A DNA stretch of 64,000 nt from Vitis vinifera (Eukaryota > Streptophyta > Magnoliopsida > Vitales > Vitaceae). The notes below the pieces were generated by a model. That model was not told the origin of the DNA, made no database searches, and saw only the letters and a program-made list of their open reading frames with translations. The DNA lies in the NCBI RefSeq assembly GCF_030704535.1, contig NC_081810.1, forward strand, positions 4,249,501 through 4,313,500, in the 5' to 3' direction. The position numbers were made by a program, and so were the translations under genes. This document shows, in pieces, positions 25,201 to 35,650 of the stretch (position 1 is the stretch's first letter; the number at the start of each line of letters is the position of its first letter).

Positions 25201-28028
25201 GACATATCCTTTGAAATAAGTACCAAATATCTGGTAGAAAAGAGAAATGACTAGACTTAAAGTAGTATCCATTAGGAAAAGATGTATCCTAATTTCCATT
25301 CACCTATATAAATATTCCAACAGAAACTTCTGAAGACATTCTCCTCAGTATAACACTTCTCTGTTCTCGTCCAACTGTTTCAAGGAGCTTGTCGCTCAAA
25401 AAATGTGTAGGGCATTGCATCTGTTCTTTTATGTATATATATTTCTAATAGTTTTATGTAGTAGAACTGCTCTAACCTTGTCACTCTTTACTTTTGTTTT
25501 TGGCTGCTGCATCTTTGTGGATCAAACCCTTTGCAAATAATTTAGTTGAATGCTATGATTTTCATTGTTTATTTAATCCTCATACAGTTTCAGTTTTAGA
25601 TTTATTGGCTGTGAATTGTGATTTTTGCAGAGCTGTGATCCAGTTATGACAGCATACAAATTAGTAACAGTAGATGCACCATATTGGGGCTTCGGTAATC
25701 GACTAGAACAAGCTTTTCTAGCGGTATATCTCTTATACTTGAATCAATCTTGAGATATTACTTTCAGTCCATCTTTTTTTGCCAAGGCTGATGTCCAATT
25801 GGTTTTTCAAACTATTGCTGCATGATATTTGTATTCAAATATGATAACCCACTTCTTGACATCTCTATGAACATCAAGTTAATTTTTCTCTTTGAAGAAT
25901 ATATTGGGGTTTTTTTTCAATAGGCATTGAAGAATATAGTGGGTTAATGACAGGAATCTTTGGTTGCATGCTGATTTATCAGTATTCAAGCTTATGATTT
26001 AGACTAATTTTGAAGAATTAATGACTAGAATCATTATGATTTTTAACATAAACTAAAGTTCTATGCCAACTCAGAGATTCTTGTTAGAAATTCCTCTTTA
26101 GAAGTTTTTAAAGATCTTCAGAAACTGAAATGACACCCTTGGTATTAAGGTTTGTTGATTCTCTTATTGATGTTCCTCTTACAAAGGAATTTTGTTGCAG
26201 TGGCAATGTTTTCAAAGCTATAATTGGGGGTTCTATGACTGCAACAAAATTGAAAACATTGCCACTGCAAAAAAATTCACAACTTCACAGTCCTGCATCC
26301 TTGTCTTGTGATGGTAGTGGTTGGAGCTCTATAAATTTGTGCCTGTGTTGTATGCAACCATCTGAACTGATATGAACTTTAGTCTTGCAGATAATTTCCC
26401 AAAACCTTTCTGGTTTCCTCGTGAGCAAAATTAACTCTTCAATACCAAGCCATACAATTTGAAATTACTGATTTAAAATTTAAACTGAACATGAAATGAA
26501 AGCAAGCTGCCAACTAAGGAAAGGCTCCTTTTCCTTTTGGTAGCAAGCATAACACTTCACATTCAAAATGGCATAACATAAGACACAAGGGCCATTTGAA
26601 GCAATCAGATTCAGTTCTACATTTGTCTTTGCTATTGGATGAAATCTATAATGCTCTAATAATTGCAACTTCTTATTGTTCTTTCATTGTATGCACTATT
26701 TTTTTTTTCTTTTGTTTGAGTGGAGCATATGTGACTGCATTCTAAAACTTAAACTCTTATTGAGCTTTAAAACTAATTAAATCTTTGTTGATTTTGATAT
26801 GTTTCCATAGGGTGAAAGGGCACTTTTCCTAGAGAGTCATCGGAATTGTTTTGGTTGGATAGATGAGTGGTTTGGGATGACAGTGCAACAATTACGTGAA
26901 CTTGAAGAACAAACCAATTCCTCATTAGATGTGGTAAGAAGGTCCTAGATTCCAGAAAACGATGTCATCTATTTTTTTATTATTATTATTATTTTTGCAT
27001 GGTAAAAAGGTAAAATTTCATCAGGCACCAACTTATCCCATGATATGAATTTTCTGCTTTCCATGGTTGACTTGGATAGATCTGGTTAAGGGTGCTCAGT
27101 TCTCTCTCATCGATGTCCTATAGAGAGTTCACTATTGTTTCAAATGAGCATCCTTCCTGAATTTGATAGGGAATAAATCCTTGTCAAATTGTGACAAATT
27201 AGCTAATGGGTCATGTTTATCTCCTCTTGACAAATATAAATGTTCCTGCCTCAAATTCCTGCACTGATGTTTTGGGTTGTGCCATTTATTTATGTGGCAT
27301 CCAGAGACTTCTCCAGAATGAGATTTATTCTATTGTTTTCCCTCTGGGTTTGGATCGATAATTTAGAATTTAGATGTAAATTTCCCAAAACATTTAGGGG
27401 AAAGTGATGCAGGGCATGAGATATGCAATGGAGCTCAAGGGGTTTATCCTTGAGGAGAAACACAGACATGAAAAACCAAAGCACTATTTCCAAATGTTGT
27501 AGCAATGCAAATAGATTCATTGACCAAGGGTCACATTGAAAATATATTTGGTAATTTTTTGACAAAAAACAGATTTTTGAGAACTTGTTTTCTTTGTGAT
27601 GTTTTAAAAACTAATTATACAAATAGGGAGAAAAGTTAAGAACATTCCAAGTTTCAAAACAGATTTTCATTGTAGAAAACATAAGCATACCATTTTTGAA
27701 AATTGAACTGTTTTTTAAAACGTTCCCAAACAGGTTCTTGCATGTGAAAGTTCATATTCAATGTGCTTCATGTGTCTCATAATTTCAATAGTTGAGGTTC
27801 ATGAATCTTGCCTTTCTGATCTTTGAAGTTGGCAACATGATCTGATTTTCACTGATTGTTCCCTTCTGGAAACAGAAAACAAGTACAAAAGATTTGGACA
27901 GAAGATGGGCATGTGACAAAGAAGAAGAAGAAGTGTATATGAAGAAGCCCCAGCTTAACTCTGAGCAGCAAGGGTTGGTGAATGATTCCACTTTTACCAA
28001 TGCACCCACAAATCAGCTTCTTTTTTAA
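22289..28028 (+). CDS. Class I phosphatidylinositol transfer protein
   Basis: Cytosolic START-like lipid carrier that exchanges phosphatidylinositol and phosphatidylcholine between membranes. Coding exons: 22289-22308, 22930-22960, 23053-23201, 23787-23878, 23985-23992, 24100-24171, 24324-24491, 25631-25723, 26811-26933, 27876-28028; all junctions are GT-AG and in phase, giving 302 aa against about 270 for animal PITP-alpha. It begins MVQIKEFRIVMPMSLEEYQ. GKGQYTSKVYRLQSKVPAW places Thr59 and Lys61 exactly where the inositol-headgroup contacts Thr59/Lys61 lie in animal PITP-alpha. Further family blocks are EEAWNAYPRCKTVIKCPYF, FRSAKTGRGPLLEGW, CDPVMTAYKLVTVDAPYWG and CFGWIDEWFGMT. The last 50 residues (acidic stretch EEEE, then a Ser/Thr/Gln tail) are not conserved and the last exon is the least certain. 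No separate Sec14-like domain is present. Confidence 0.9.
22396..22552 (+). repeat. Fold-back module in PITP intron 1
   Basis: The left arm CCGTTTGGTTGCTGAGAAAA starts 87 nt after the 5' splice site; the right arm TTTTCTCACCAACCAA ends at 22552 and is its reverse complement with one mismatch. The interior is AT-rich and partly self-complementary. The arms match those of the three tandem modules in the ICR gene. Confidence 0.75.
22725..22839 (+). repeat. 115-bp segment of PITP intron 1, duplicated at 28331
   Basis: This 115-bp stretch of intron 1 recurs at 28331-28445 in the same orientation with a single substitution (CAG versus CAT). The near identity implies a recent copy event or ongoing conversion. 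Confidence 0.95.
23985..23992 (+). other. 8-nt microexon of PITP gene
   Basis: Exon 4 ends in AAAACAG before GTTTGC (leaving one base of a codon) and exon 6 starts TGCCCATAC after TTTGTGCAG in phase 0. The family needs two to three residues between them (CKT-VIK-CPYF). The only sequence between that supplies them with splice sites is TAATCAAG, flanked by TTCCCAG and GTAATT. It restores the frame and encodes Val-Ile-Lys with the split codon. Inferred from frame and family alignment; transcript data would settle it. Confidence 0.75.
24730..25320. mobile_element. Repeat insertion in PITP intron 7
   Basis: This part of intron 7 looks like an inserted LTR-like or non-coding element. It holds two identical 42-bp copies (25003-25044 and 25221-25262), each starting TACCAAATATCTGGTAGAAA, separated by 176 bp that includes a run of 19 G (25127-25145). 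Terminal inverted repeats or target duplications were not identified, so the class is uncertain. Confidence 0.5.
26188..26274. repeat. Hairpin in PITP intron 8
   Basis: TTGCAGTGGCAATGTTTTCA (from about 26196) is perfectly reverse-repeated as TGAAAACATTGCCACTGCAA (ending about 26272). The loop of roughly 37 nt itself contains ACTGCAACAAAA, which pairs partly with TTTTGTTGCAGT of the left arm. It could be a small MITE or a transcribed stem-loop. Confidence 0.75.
27545..27740. mobile_element. AT-rich MITE-like element in PITP intron 9
   Basis: Starts ATTTGGTAATTTTTTGAC and ends TTTTAAAACGTTCCCAAACA, so the ends are imperfect inverted repeats. The inside has the pattern 'TTTTTGAGAAC ... AAAACATAAG ... 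TTTTTGAAAATT'. Related sequences lie at about 30535-30800, 31645-31995, 52580-52800 and 61440-61790. No coding capacity is present. Confidence 0.5.
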
Positions 28029-28277
28029 CATTTGGATATTCATCTGATTTAATTACTTTCTACCTACAGAAAATCATTCATAATTTTATTCATAGTTTTT
28101 TATTGTAACATATGAAATGTTACACATTGTTTATTCAAGATTTACTCATGGAGATTCTAATTTTTGCAATATTTATTCTTCACATCCTCTTTTCTTTCTC
28201 TTTCACAAGCTGCATGTATATTTAAAAATGAAAATATAAATTAGACAAGTTACGAAGGATCCTAAAAATGATAAGTA

Positions 28278-28316
28278 ATTGCTTCTGAAGGAGGAGCCGA
28301 TGCCCCCGGTACGGCA
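28278..28316 (-). repeat. 39-bp inverted copy of a segment at 34353-34391
   Basis: CTGAAGGAGGAGCCGATGC and its neighbours match the reverse complement of 34353-34391 with three substitutions in 39 bp. All three fall at the same position modulo three. It sits 15 bp from the duplicated PITP intron segment that starts at 28331. Confidence 0.85.
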
Positions 28317-28330
28317 GTATAGGTAACTTG

Positions 28331-28445
28331 GCAAATATCCAGTAATTACCAAATCTCATATTATTCCCAGCATCCCAGTTAGATAATTTTTTATAGCAAT
28401 CTTTAGATATTAAAATACTCTGTTTTAAGGAATTATAGAGAAACT
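28331..28445 (+). repeat. Displaced copy of PITP intron 1 segment
   Basis: Matches 22725-22839 at 114 of 115 positions, same strand, about 300 bp after the PITP stop codon. The similarity stops abruptly at both ends, at the AAACT of 28441-28445 on the right and just before GCAAATATCC on the left. Confidence 0.95.
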
Positions 28446-28579
28446 AGTTAATAAATATAATTAAAATTAAATAAATTATTTAATGTCTAAATAAAAACAT
28501 TTTAAATAGATAAATAAATAGACAAATAATAATAATTTTTTTAAATTGTTATTTTTTCTTTATTTCCATCGCAATTTTT

Positions 28580-28767
28580 TCCTCAGATTTCCCAGTAGCG
28601 AGCTTTTACAGTCCTGAAATCGCCCTTGAACTTTTTGAAAAGTCACTGCTCCCTCCCTTCCTCTTCAAAAAACCCTGGTTTTCTGAAACCCTGAATCCAA
28701 TCATAAAATCAAGGGGCCTCTATTTCTCACGATGCATCTTCTACAACTTGCCTCAATTTAAGAATTG
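28580..28767 (+). other. Candidate 5'-UTR exon (possibly of SEN2)
   Basis: A less AT-rich, pyrimidine-rich stretch ends in AAGAATTG/GTAAGTTCC, a strong donor at 28768. Sixty bases into the following sequence comes TGTTTGGTTTCTGAGAAAA, the motif found in the first introns of other genes here. It could be a distal first exon of the downstream SEN2 gene or of a lost gene. There is no coding evidence. Confidence 0.3.
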
Positions 28768-29496
28768 GTAAGTTCCTCTCATATTAAATCCTAGTTTTTA
28801 TTTTCCTTAATTTGATGTCTGTTTGGTTTCTGAGAAAATACGGGAAAGGGGCGGGGTTACTGTGAAATTTTTGAGGGAACGAGCGTACCGCCTCACCTGG
28901 AACCCATCAAGCCAATAATTGAAATATACTCTCCTCCTCGAAGACACAACTGCTTACGGAACTGTTTTCCTTTAGGGGTTGGACTGGGTTTTGATGAGAG
29001 CCTGAAATTACATTTTATGAATATGTTTGCTCTGTCAATTCGTTTGGTTTGTGGGTTGATATGTTGCCTTGTGATTTTGCATTATGATTGTTGTGTTTGT
29101 AGACGAAAAAGAACGCTTATTTCATGTTTCTCGTTGGAATCAATCTTCTATAAGACTATAACCTCTTTCCGATACTCATTGACACTGAAAATTGGGTTTT
29201 TTTTGTTTGCTTAGGTTTTAATTTTTTTTTTTTTTTTAAATTTTAAATTTTGGGATATACACAAACCCTAACCCTATTTCTTCATTTTCTTTCCCGTAAC
29301 CGGCGGTACCGTTGGTCACGGCCGGCAGCAACAACCTGGTTGGGCACAGAGAATTTTTTTTTTTTTGTTTCAGTGTAAAAAAAAAGCATAAGTTACCAAA
29401 TGAAGAAAAAATCCTTTTGTTGCCTGTGAGAAATAAAAAGAAAGAGAAAAAAAAAAATTCATAACAAAGTTCTACAAATCAAGTAAATGGGTTTAT

Positions 29497-29635
29497 GAAA
29501 TGCTCATAAATCCAACTTCATCCATTCATAAAAGAGATTAATTAGACTTGGTTTCTTTATTGGTAAATTACTAAGAAGCATCTCTGTGCCTAGTAGCCTA
29601 GTCTTTATGCTTTTGTATAAATTAATAATAGATAT
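29497..29635 (+). repeat. 139-bp direct copy of SEN2 upstream intron segment
   Basis: Begins GAAATGCTCATAAATCCAAC and matches 32112-32250 without indels over 139 bp with only a handful of substitutions. It is joined directly to an inverted copy of 32685-32786 (see 29630-29729). Confidence 0.93.
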
Positions 29636-29729
29636 CGCCATTGCCAAAAATAAAAATTGCTCAATAGAAGAAGCTTAGATTTATTCAACTACAAAACTTA
29701 AGAATGCATTAGACTATAATGCAAATAAT
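29630..29729 (-). repeat. About 100-bp inverted copy of sequence just upstream of SEN2
   Basis: The reverse complement of this segment (containing ATTGAGCAATTTTTATTTTT and GTAGTTGAATAAATCTAAGC) matches 32685-32786, which ends 65 bp before the SEN2 start codon. In the SEN2 locus the two source pieces are 435 bp apart and in opposite relative orientation. Confidence 0.92.
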
Positions 29730-29759
29730 AGAGTTTGGCCTTTTTTAGGTTCCTGATGT

Positions 29760-30840
29760 GGACGCTGAGTTGGCCCAAGATAGTATGAAATAACACCTCA
29801 GACCAGAGTGCATGAAAATGAATTTTTTTTTAAAAAACAGTGGACATATCTTGGGTTTTGAAAATAATATTATTGGGAAATGGGCCTCCCAAAACACAAC
29901 TTTCCCAAAATTCTGAAAACTTCTGTACTTTTACTTCCAATATGAGTAAGAAATAATAAATGTGATTAAACCCTAAATAAGATTTGGTAGCAAAAAAGTT
30001 AAAATTAAATAAAATTCAAATTATTTTTTAATTTCATTTAAGATTTTTTTATCATAAATCTTAATTTGTACATTTCATCCTTTAAATTATAAATATATAA
30101 ATTGATTATTTATTTTTTTCTAATTTTAAAAAATAAAATAGAATAAATAATATTTTTAAAATAATAATTAGAAGTTATTTTTACTAATTTTTAAAAATAA
30201 AAGAAAAATATAGAAATATAGAAAATAAAAATAAAGATGACACATTTCTTCTTTTATTGAAAATTTTCTTTTTTCTTTTAATTTCTTTAATATCTCAACA
30301 AATTTTTATTAAGTAAATAAATTTCAAATCAAATTTTATTTGATATATAGTACATTTATTCATTTTTTTAATAATTTAAAATTTAAAAATCAATTTAATT
30401 AATATTATAATTTTATAATATTTAATAACATTAAAAAATTATAGATTGAAATTTGTTTTAAAATACTTGACTAATTTATTTTTCACATATAAATCAAGTA
30501 AGATTTAATACATTAGATTTATTAATGATACTGATCTTGTTTGGTAATTGTTTTCGAAAAATAGTTTGATATTTTGTAAAACAAAAATCTATTTAAAAAT
30601 CTAAAATATTTTTAATATTTATTTAATATTTTAAATATATGCTTTAAGAAATATTTTATATTTATAATTATTATATATGTTTATATAATTATTTAAAAAA
30701 AATCATAATAAATAAATAAAAATAATTAAAAGATGTTATTTCAAACTTACATTATTTTCTGTTTTTAAAAACATAAACAGTTTATAATTGTTAAATACGT
30801 TTTTAAAAAGAGAGCTCTCTCTTTTTAATAGTTTTTATCC
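29760..30840. other. AT-rich intergenic sequence
   Basis: No gene is supported. The stretch is very AT-rich with many short A/T repeats; 30535-30800 resembles the MITE-like family seen in PITP intron 9 (TTTGGTAATTGTTTTCGAAAA at its left side). Confidence 0.6.
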
Positions 30841-30946
30841 TAATTAAATAAAAACAATCCTAGGACGGAAGCGTGTGTAAATGAGATGAAGACGAGGAAA
30901 GTAGACAAACTACCTGCACAAAAACACTCTTTCTTCCTACTCTCAG
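30840..30946 (+). other. Probable 5'-UTR exon of SEN2
   Basis: The segment ends in TACTCTCAG/GTATGG, a good donor at 30947. A matching acceptor is TTCTTTTCAAG at 32844, seven bases before the SEN2 ATG, giving a 5'-UTR intron of 1898 bp. The exon start is unknown. This is inferred only from splice signals and composition. Confidence 0.45.
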
Positions 30947-31644
30947 GTATGGTGGAAGAATTTTTCTTTTTTGTCTTTTTTTTTTTTTTTCTCTGAGACC
31001 TAGAATGGCTACGATGAACTCCTTTTCGATAACCTAGTTTGTTCCCTTTTCAATTTTTATTTTTTTTTATTTTTTCATGCAAATTGAGGGTTTGGGTATA
31101 ATCTTTCACGCTAATTGACATGGGCAAGCTGGAGAGCTGCATATGTTTAGGCTTTTGATTTGGGATTGGCTATAAATTTGAAATTTTAGGAGTTGTAGTT
31201 CATTCATTCTTTTTTCTGAGAGTAAAGTCTCCTCATTGTAATTTTAGGCTTTTGTTTTATTGAGGACCTGATTTCTTATTGCCTAGGGTTTTGATTCATG
31301 AGTAAACAGGGGAACTGGATGCAAATTTAGTATTTTTAGGGTTTTAAGCGATTATTTCAAACCTACCGACTGATGTAATGTTGTTTTTTTTTTTTTCTTT
31401 CTCCAAAAATTTAAAAAAAAAATGATATCCTTTTTTCTCCCCCTTTTTTTAGGGTTTATTTGAAAGGGATTTTGATTTCCTATGCTGCTCAGTTTATTAG
31501 GTTTTTTATTTATTCAATCCAATGTGTGTAGAAAAATGCATTGAATGCCTTTTGATATTAATGTAGGTGTTAAGCCATTGCCAACATAATTTAGAGAGAG
31601 GTGTTTTTAGCATAGTATTCTTATGTAATAGTGAGCAACATTTT

Positions 31645-31995
31645 AGGTTTTATTTGGGAAGTGTTTTCAAAAACAGTTTTTGATGATTGTTTTTGAAAAC
31701 TATTCTCCGATATTTTGTAGGAATTTGGAATGTTTTTAACTAGTTTTTTTATGTTTTAAAATAATTTTTTTAAAATAACTTTTATATCATTTTTGATAAT
31801 TCTCTATATCTATATGATTATTTTTTAAACAGCCATCAGAAAACACTTTATGTTATGTTTTTAATAATAAAAAACGGTTTTCTATGTTTTGATTCTCAAA
31901 CATGTTTTCTTGTTTTCTTTTTCTTTCTTTCTTTTTTTTTTTTTTATAAAAAATCAGAATATTGTTTTTGAAAACAACTACAAAACATGCCCTTA
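31645..31995. mobile_element. AT-rich MITE-like element in SEN2 5' intron
   Basis: Starts TTTATTTGGGAAGTGTTTTC and ends with TTTTTGAAAACAACTACAAA, giving imperfect inverted ends around TGTTTTCAAAAACA. It is of the same general pattern as the element in PITP intron 9. No target duplication was resolved. Confidence 0.5.
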
Positions 31996-32850
31996 TCTTC
32001 TTGCTGTTTATATTTCTAACTTGCAAGGAGATCACCATAGTACTATATTACTTATTTCTAGTCATTGTTGAGTCCTTTTAGCCATGTCTGTGATTGTTTA
32101 ATTTTAACACAGAAATGCTCATAAATCCAACTTCATCCATTCATAAAAGAGATTAATTAGACTTGGTTTCTTTATAGGTAAATTACTAAGAAGCATCTCT
32201 GTGCCTAGTAGCCTAGTCTTTATGTTTTTGCATAAGTTATTAATAGATATTCTTACTTCTAGGGTTTTTTGGTTTGGTAAATTGTGTGGTTTTATTTTAA
32301 GTTGATCTCTTTATTATCATATTATATACTAAGTTTTGTAAGTTCTTAAACATTTTATGTTTTTGAAATATATGAATTTGAAAAGTTGTTATTTGAAATT
32401 TCACATAATTTGATTTTCGTTTCTGAAACAAACCAAACATTGAAATAGGAATGGGAAATAATTTTCCAACTTTGAATCCAGCTATTACCAAGCATTATTC
32501 CATTCCAGGAATGGATGACCCTTTCCCGTTACTTCTTTTCATGAATCAAATGAAGCCTAATTGCAGTTCCGCTTTGGGTCATTGAGAAAATATTCTCCTA
32601 AAATTCCAGTTTTTCAATGTGCATGCCAACTATAACTGGAGGGGTCTTCATTTACTCCTAGATGTGCTAAGACTTTTCCTCGAAATTATTTGCATTATAG
32701 TCTAATGCATTCTCAAGTTTTGTAGTTGAATAAATCTAAGCTTCTTCTATTGAGCAATTTTTATTTTTGGCAATGCCGATATCTTATCTAGTGAAATTTA
32801 TTTTACTTAGAGGAATATGTATTAATTATCTTCTTCTTTTCAAGGGTTTG

Positions 32851-33579
32851 ATGGGGCCAAGATGGAAAGGGAAGGGCGCAGAGGCTAAGGCACTTGCAGA
32901 GCCCATGTCGGAGATAGTCTCACAGCTTCAGTCTTCTTTAACACGTTCAGATTCTCAAGGATTACTCTCAGGGTGCAGTGTACTTCTTGAAGCTGGAGCA
33001 GAACAAACTGAACTTCTTAATCGCTCATGTTTTGGTCGACCTGTTATTACAGCCGAGAAGGATAAGCAATGGTTTCAGTTGAGCATGGAGGAAGCATTTT
33101 ACCTTTGCCATTCTCTAGGATGTCTCAAGATTGTTGGTGAAGATAATCATCTGAAGAATGACGAAGAACTATGGCAGTACATGAAATCTAGGAGAGAAAC
33201 TTTCCCAGATTTTTACATGGCATATTCTCATCTTCGAATAAAAAATTGGGTTGTGAGGTCAGGATCACAGTATGGTGTGGACTTTGTTGCATACCGGCAC
33301 CATCCTGCTCTTGTTCATTCTGAATATGCTGTGCTTGTCTTATCAGAAGAAAATGAGAATGCAAATGGACGATTGAGGGTGTGGTCTGATTTTGACTGTA
33401 CAATTCGACTTTGTGGAAGTGTTGCGAAGACATTGTTAGTCATACACATCAATAAAAATGGTCATGGCGCCACCACTCCTTTGTGTTTAAAGAAATATAG
33501 TGTTGAAGAGCGCACAATCACAAGATGGAGCGCAGAGCAATGTCGTGAGGTTCAGACCCCTGAAACCAGTTCCAAGTAA
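32851..33579 (+). CDS. SEN2: tRNA-splicing endonuclease catalytic subunit Sen2
   Basis: Catalytic subunit of the nuclear complex that cuts introns out of tRNA precursors (5' splice site in yeast). The CDS is uninterrupted: 242 aa. The protein begins MGPRWKGKGAEAKALAEP, as plant homologues do. An N-terminal domain (about 1-115, with EKDKQWFQLSMEEAFYL) is followed by the C-terminal endonuclease fold. The catalytic triad is visible as Tyr148 (in YGVDFVAYRHHP), His156 (VHSEY) and Lys193 (GSVAKTLL). The frame stays open upstream to 32767, but those codons precede the 3' splice site TTCTTTTCAAG at 32834-32844, so I start at the conserved Met. A 5'-UTR intron is likely. Plants commonly have two close SEN2 copies; which one this is cannot be told. 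Confidence 0.95.
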   Translation: MGPRWKGKGAEAKALAEPMSEIVSQLQSSLTRSDSQGLLSGCSVLLEAGAEQTELLNRSCFGRPVITAEKDKQWFQLSMEEAFYLCHSLGCLKIVGEDNHLKNDEELWQYMKSRRETFPDFYMAYSHLRIKNWVVRSGSQYGVDFVAYRHHPALVHSEYAVLVLSEENENANGRLRVWSDFDCTIRLCGSVAKTLLVIHINKNGHGATTPLCLKKYSVEERTITRWSAEQCREVQTPETSSK

Positions 33580-34420
33580 GAAACAGAGTTGGATCTTCTT
33601 CTGCATCTTCTGCCATATTAGGTTTGTTTATGTAACTGATTCTAGTCATATCTATTTCATCATAGGCAAATTATCCGAAAATTGAGTTATCATCTGAACC
33701 CCAGCAACCATGAAATTATTTTTGGATTGTTAACATCATAAACAACGAATCTTTTCGTACTTGATGTCATTTCAAAATTGGTCTCATATATTCCATGTAT
33801 CTTGTCCTATTTTTATGAAATTGAAGAAATGGTAGCAATTCAATTTTCCCATTTCTGGAGTGGATCTTTCCCATGTCCTTGCTCCTTTTTTCTGTTTTGA
33901 TGGTTGGGGATCAATAAGAGGGTCCACTTTAAACTAGAAGATTTTCATCTTCAAAATGTAATGATTGTATCCTTATGTAATGCCTAAGAAATATATGTAA
34001 TGATAGTGTCATTTGTCTTATATCATGAAACATGGTGTGATCATTATTTTCTCCACCCTGAATTGAATATCAAGATTTAGGGAGCCAAAGACAGATCTGT
34101 TGAACAGATAGGTGCCTATTATTTCATTTGAACTGATTTCTTTTACCATTTGATTATTCATTTGACAGCAGAGTAGAATAAGATCCACTTTGCCTTAAAA
34201 TAAGCCATAAAAAACATCACACACTTCACTTTAAAGCAATTTTATTGTATAAAAGATAGTACCCATGCTTTCTCAACACTCTTAGTTCTTATTTGATTAC
34301 TCTCTCCCTCCCTGTTTCTAACATTTGATTCTGAATGCGCATGTTACATGTTTGCCGTGCCGGGAGCATCGGCTCCTCCTTCAGATGCAATGTTTTCTGA
34401 AAGCAAACTGCTTTTCTCTC
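33580..34420 (+). other. SEN2 3' UTR and downstream region
   Basis: AT-rich sequence with no coding gene. At 34353-34391 lies GCCGTGCCGGGAGCATCGG and neighbours, a GC-rich island that recurs inverted at 28278-28316. One frame through it reads AVPGASAPPSDA and is closed by TAG at about 34423, but no surrounding exon structure is evident. Confidence 0.4.
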
Positions 34421-34429
34421 CACGTTAGT

Positions 34430-35640
34430 ATTGTCAAGGTACCTACACTGCTATTTATTTTTTTTATTTCTTATGTGTCCATGTTGACAAATCTATATCA
34501 AAAGGTCGTTTTTAATTTGGAGTGTGTATGATAATGTTTTTATTAGAGGGGCTTATTTTTTAAAAGCATTTAATGCTTCTCTAGGAAGCATTATAAATGA
34601 TTTTTCAACTGTTTAGAAGTTTTTTTGTCAATTTTGTGAACTCGTACTTTTTCTTTAAAAGCATTTTTTAAGTTAATAGTCTTTTCTAAAAACATTTTCA
34701 CACAGATTTTCAAAATGTGTTTGACAATGTTTTGATTTAAAGTGTTTTTAATGAAAGTGCTTCGAAGAAAATCATCAATTAAATGTTTTTCTATGAATCA
34801 TTAGAAGTGATTTTTTGACTTTTTAAAAGTACTTTCTAGATTTTATCAATTGTTTGGTTTTTATTTTTTTTTGCCCAAAAACTGTTTTAAGTTTGAAGTG
34901 TATGCAAAAACTACTATTTAGAATATGTTTAACTATGCTTTTAAAAAACATTTTTAGTATGCTTTTGTAAAAAAAAATTAAAAGTTTATTTGACAACTGT
35001 TTTCAAGAATAGTTTTTTGTTCTCTAAAACAAAAAATATAAAAAAATCAAGTTTAACAATTAAAAACTATTTTCTATTTTCATAAGAATAAAAAACAAAA
35101 TATTTTAAAATAATATCTATTAATCTTTTTTGTTATTTTTATTTATTTTATTAGGATTATTTTAAAAAAATAATTATATTAATATATAGAATGATTAAAA
35201 ATAAAATAATAAACATAAAAATTATTTTTAAAATATATATAAAAATATTAAAAATAGGTTAAAAACACTTTTAATATTCAAAACTTGCCAAACTCGTGGT
35301 CTCAAAACTATCTTCCATCCTTTAGATGTCAAGATTGTCTCCTAGACACAATATTGTCTCCTAGACACAACCAATTTGGAGGTTTATTTCACTTTCCAAG
35401 CCGCTCTTGTATTTACTATTTAATACATGAACAAACATCTTTCTTTTTCAAAATTAAAGGTTCATAGAAAGAAAATAAACCATCATGATCATGCTAACAT
35501 ATACAGACAACCTTCGGGGAACAAACCATCCATGGGTGTGTCCCAAACAGAACCCACCCTATATGAAATATAGAATCAAAGAAACACATCCGCCATAAAC
35601 TTAAAGCTTCAAATATCAACTTCTAACCATGAGGAAAATC
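34430..35640. other. AT-rich intergenic sequence
   Basis: No gene supported. It contains AT-rich MITE-like patterns (for example around 34980-35290) and a small tandem duplication of ATTGTCTCCTAGACACAA at 35332-35369. It separates the 3' ends of SEN2 and the convergent tetraspanin gene. Confidence 0.6.
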
Positions 35641-35650
35641 TTCATTCTAG

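Noticed and set aside
32767-32850. Upstream extension of SEN2 with 28 extra residues
   Set aside because: It precedes the 3' splice site at 32844, and homologues start at MGPRWK or MAPRWK. The hydrophobic lead peptide is intronic sequence.
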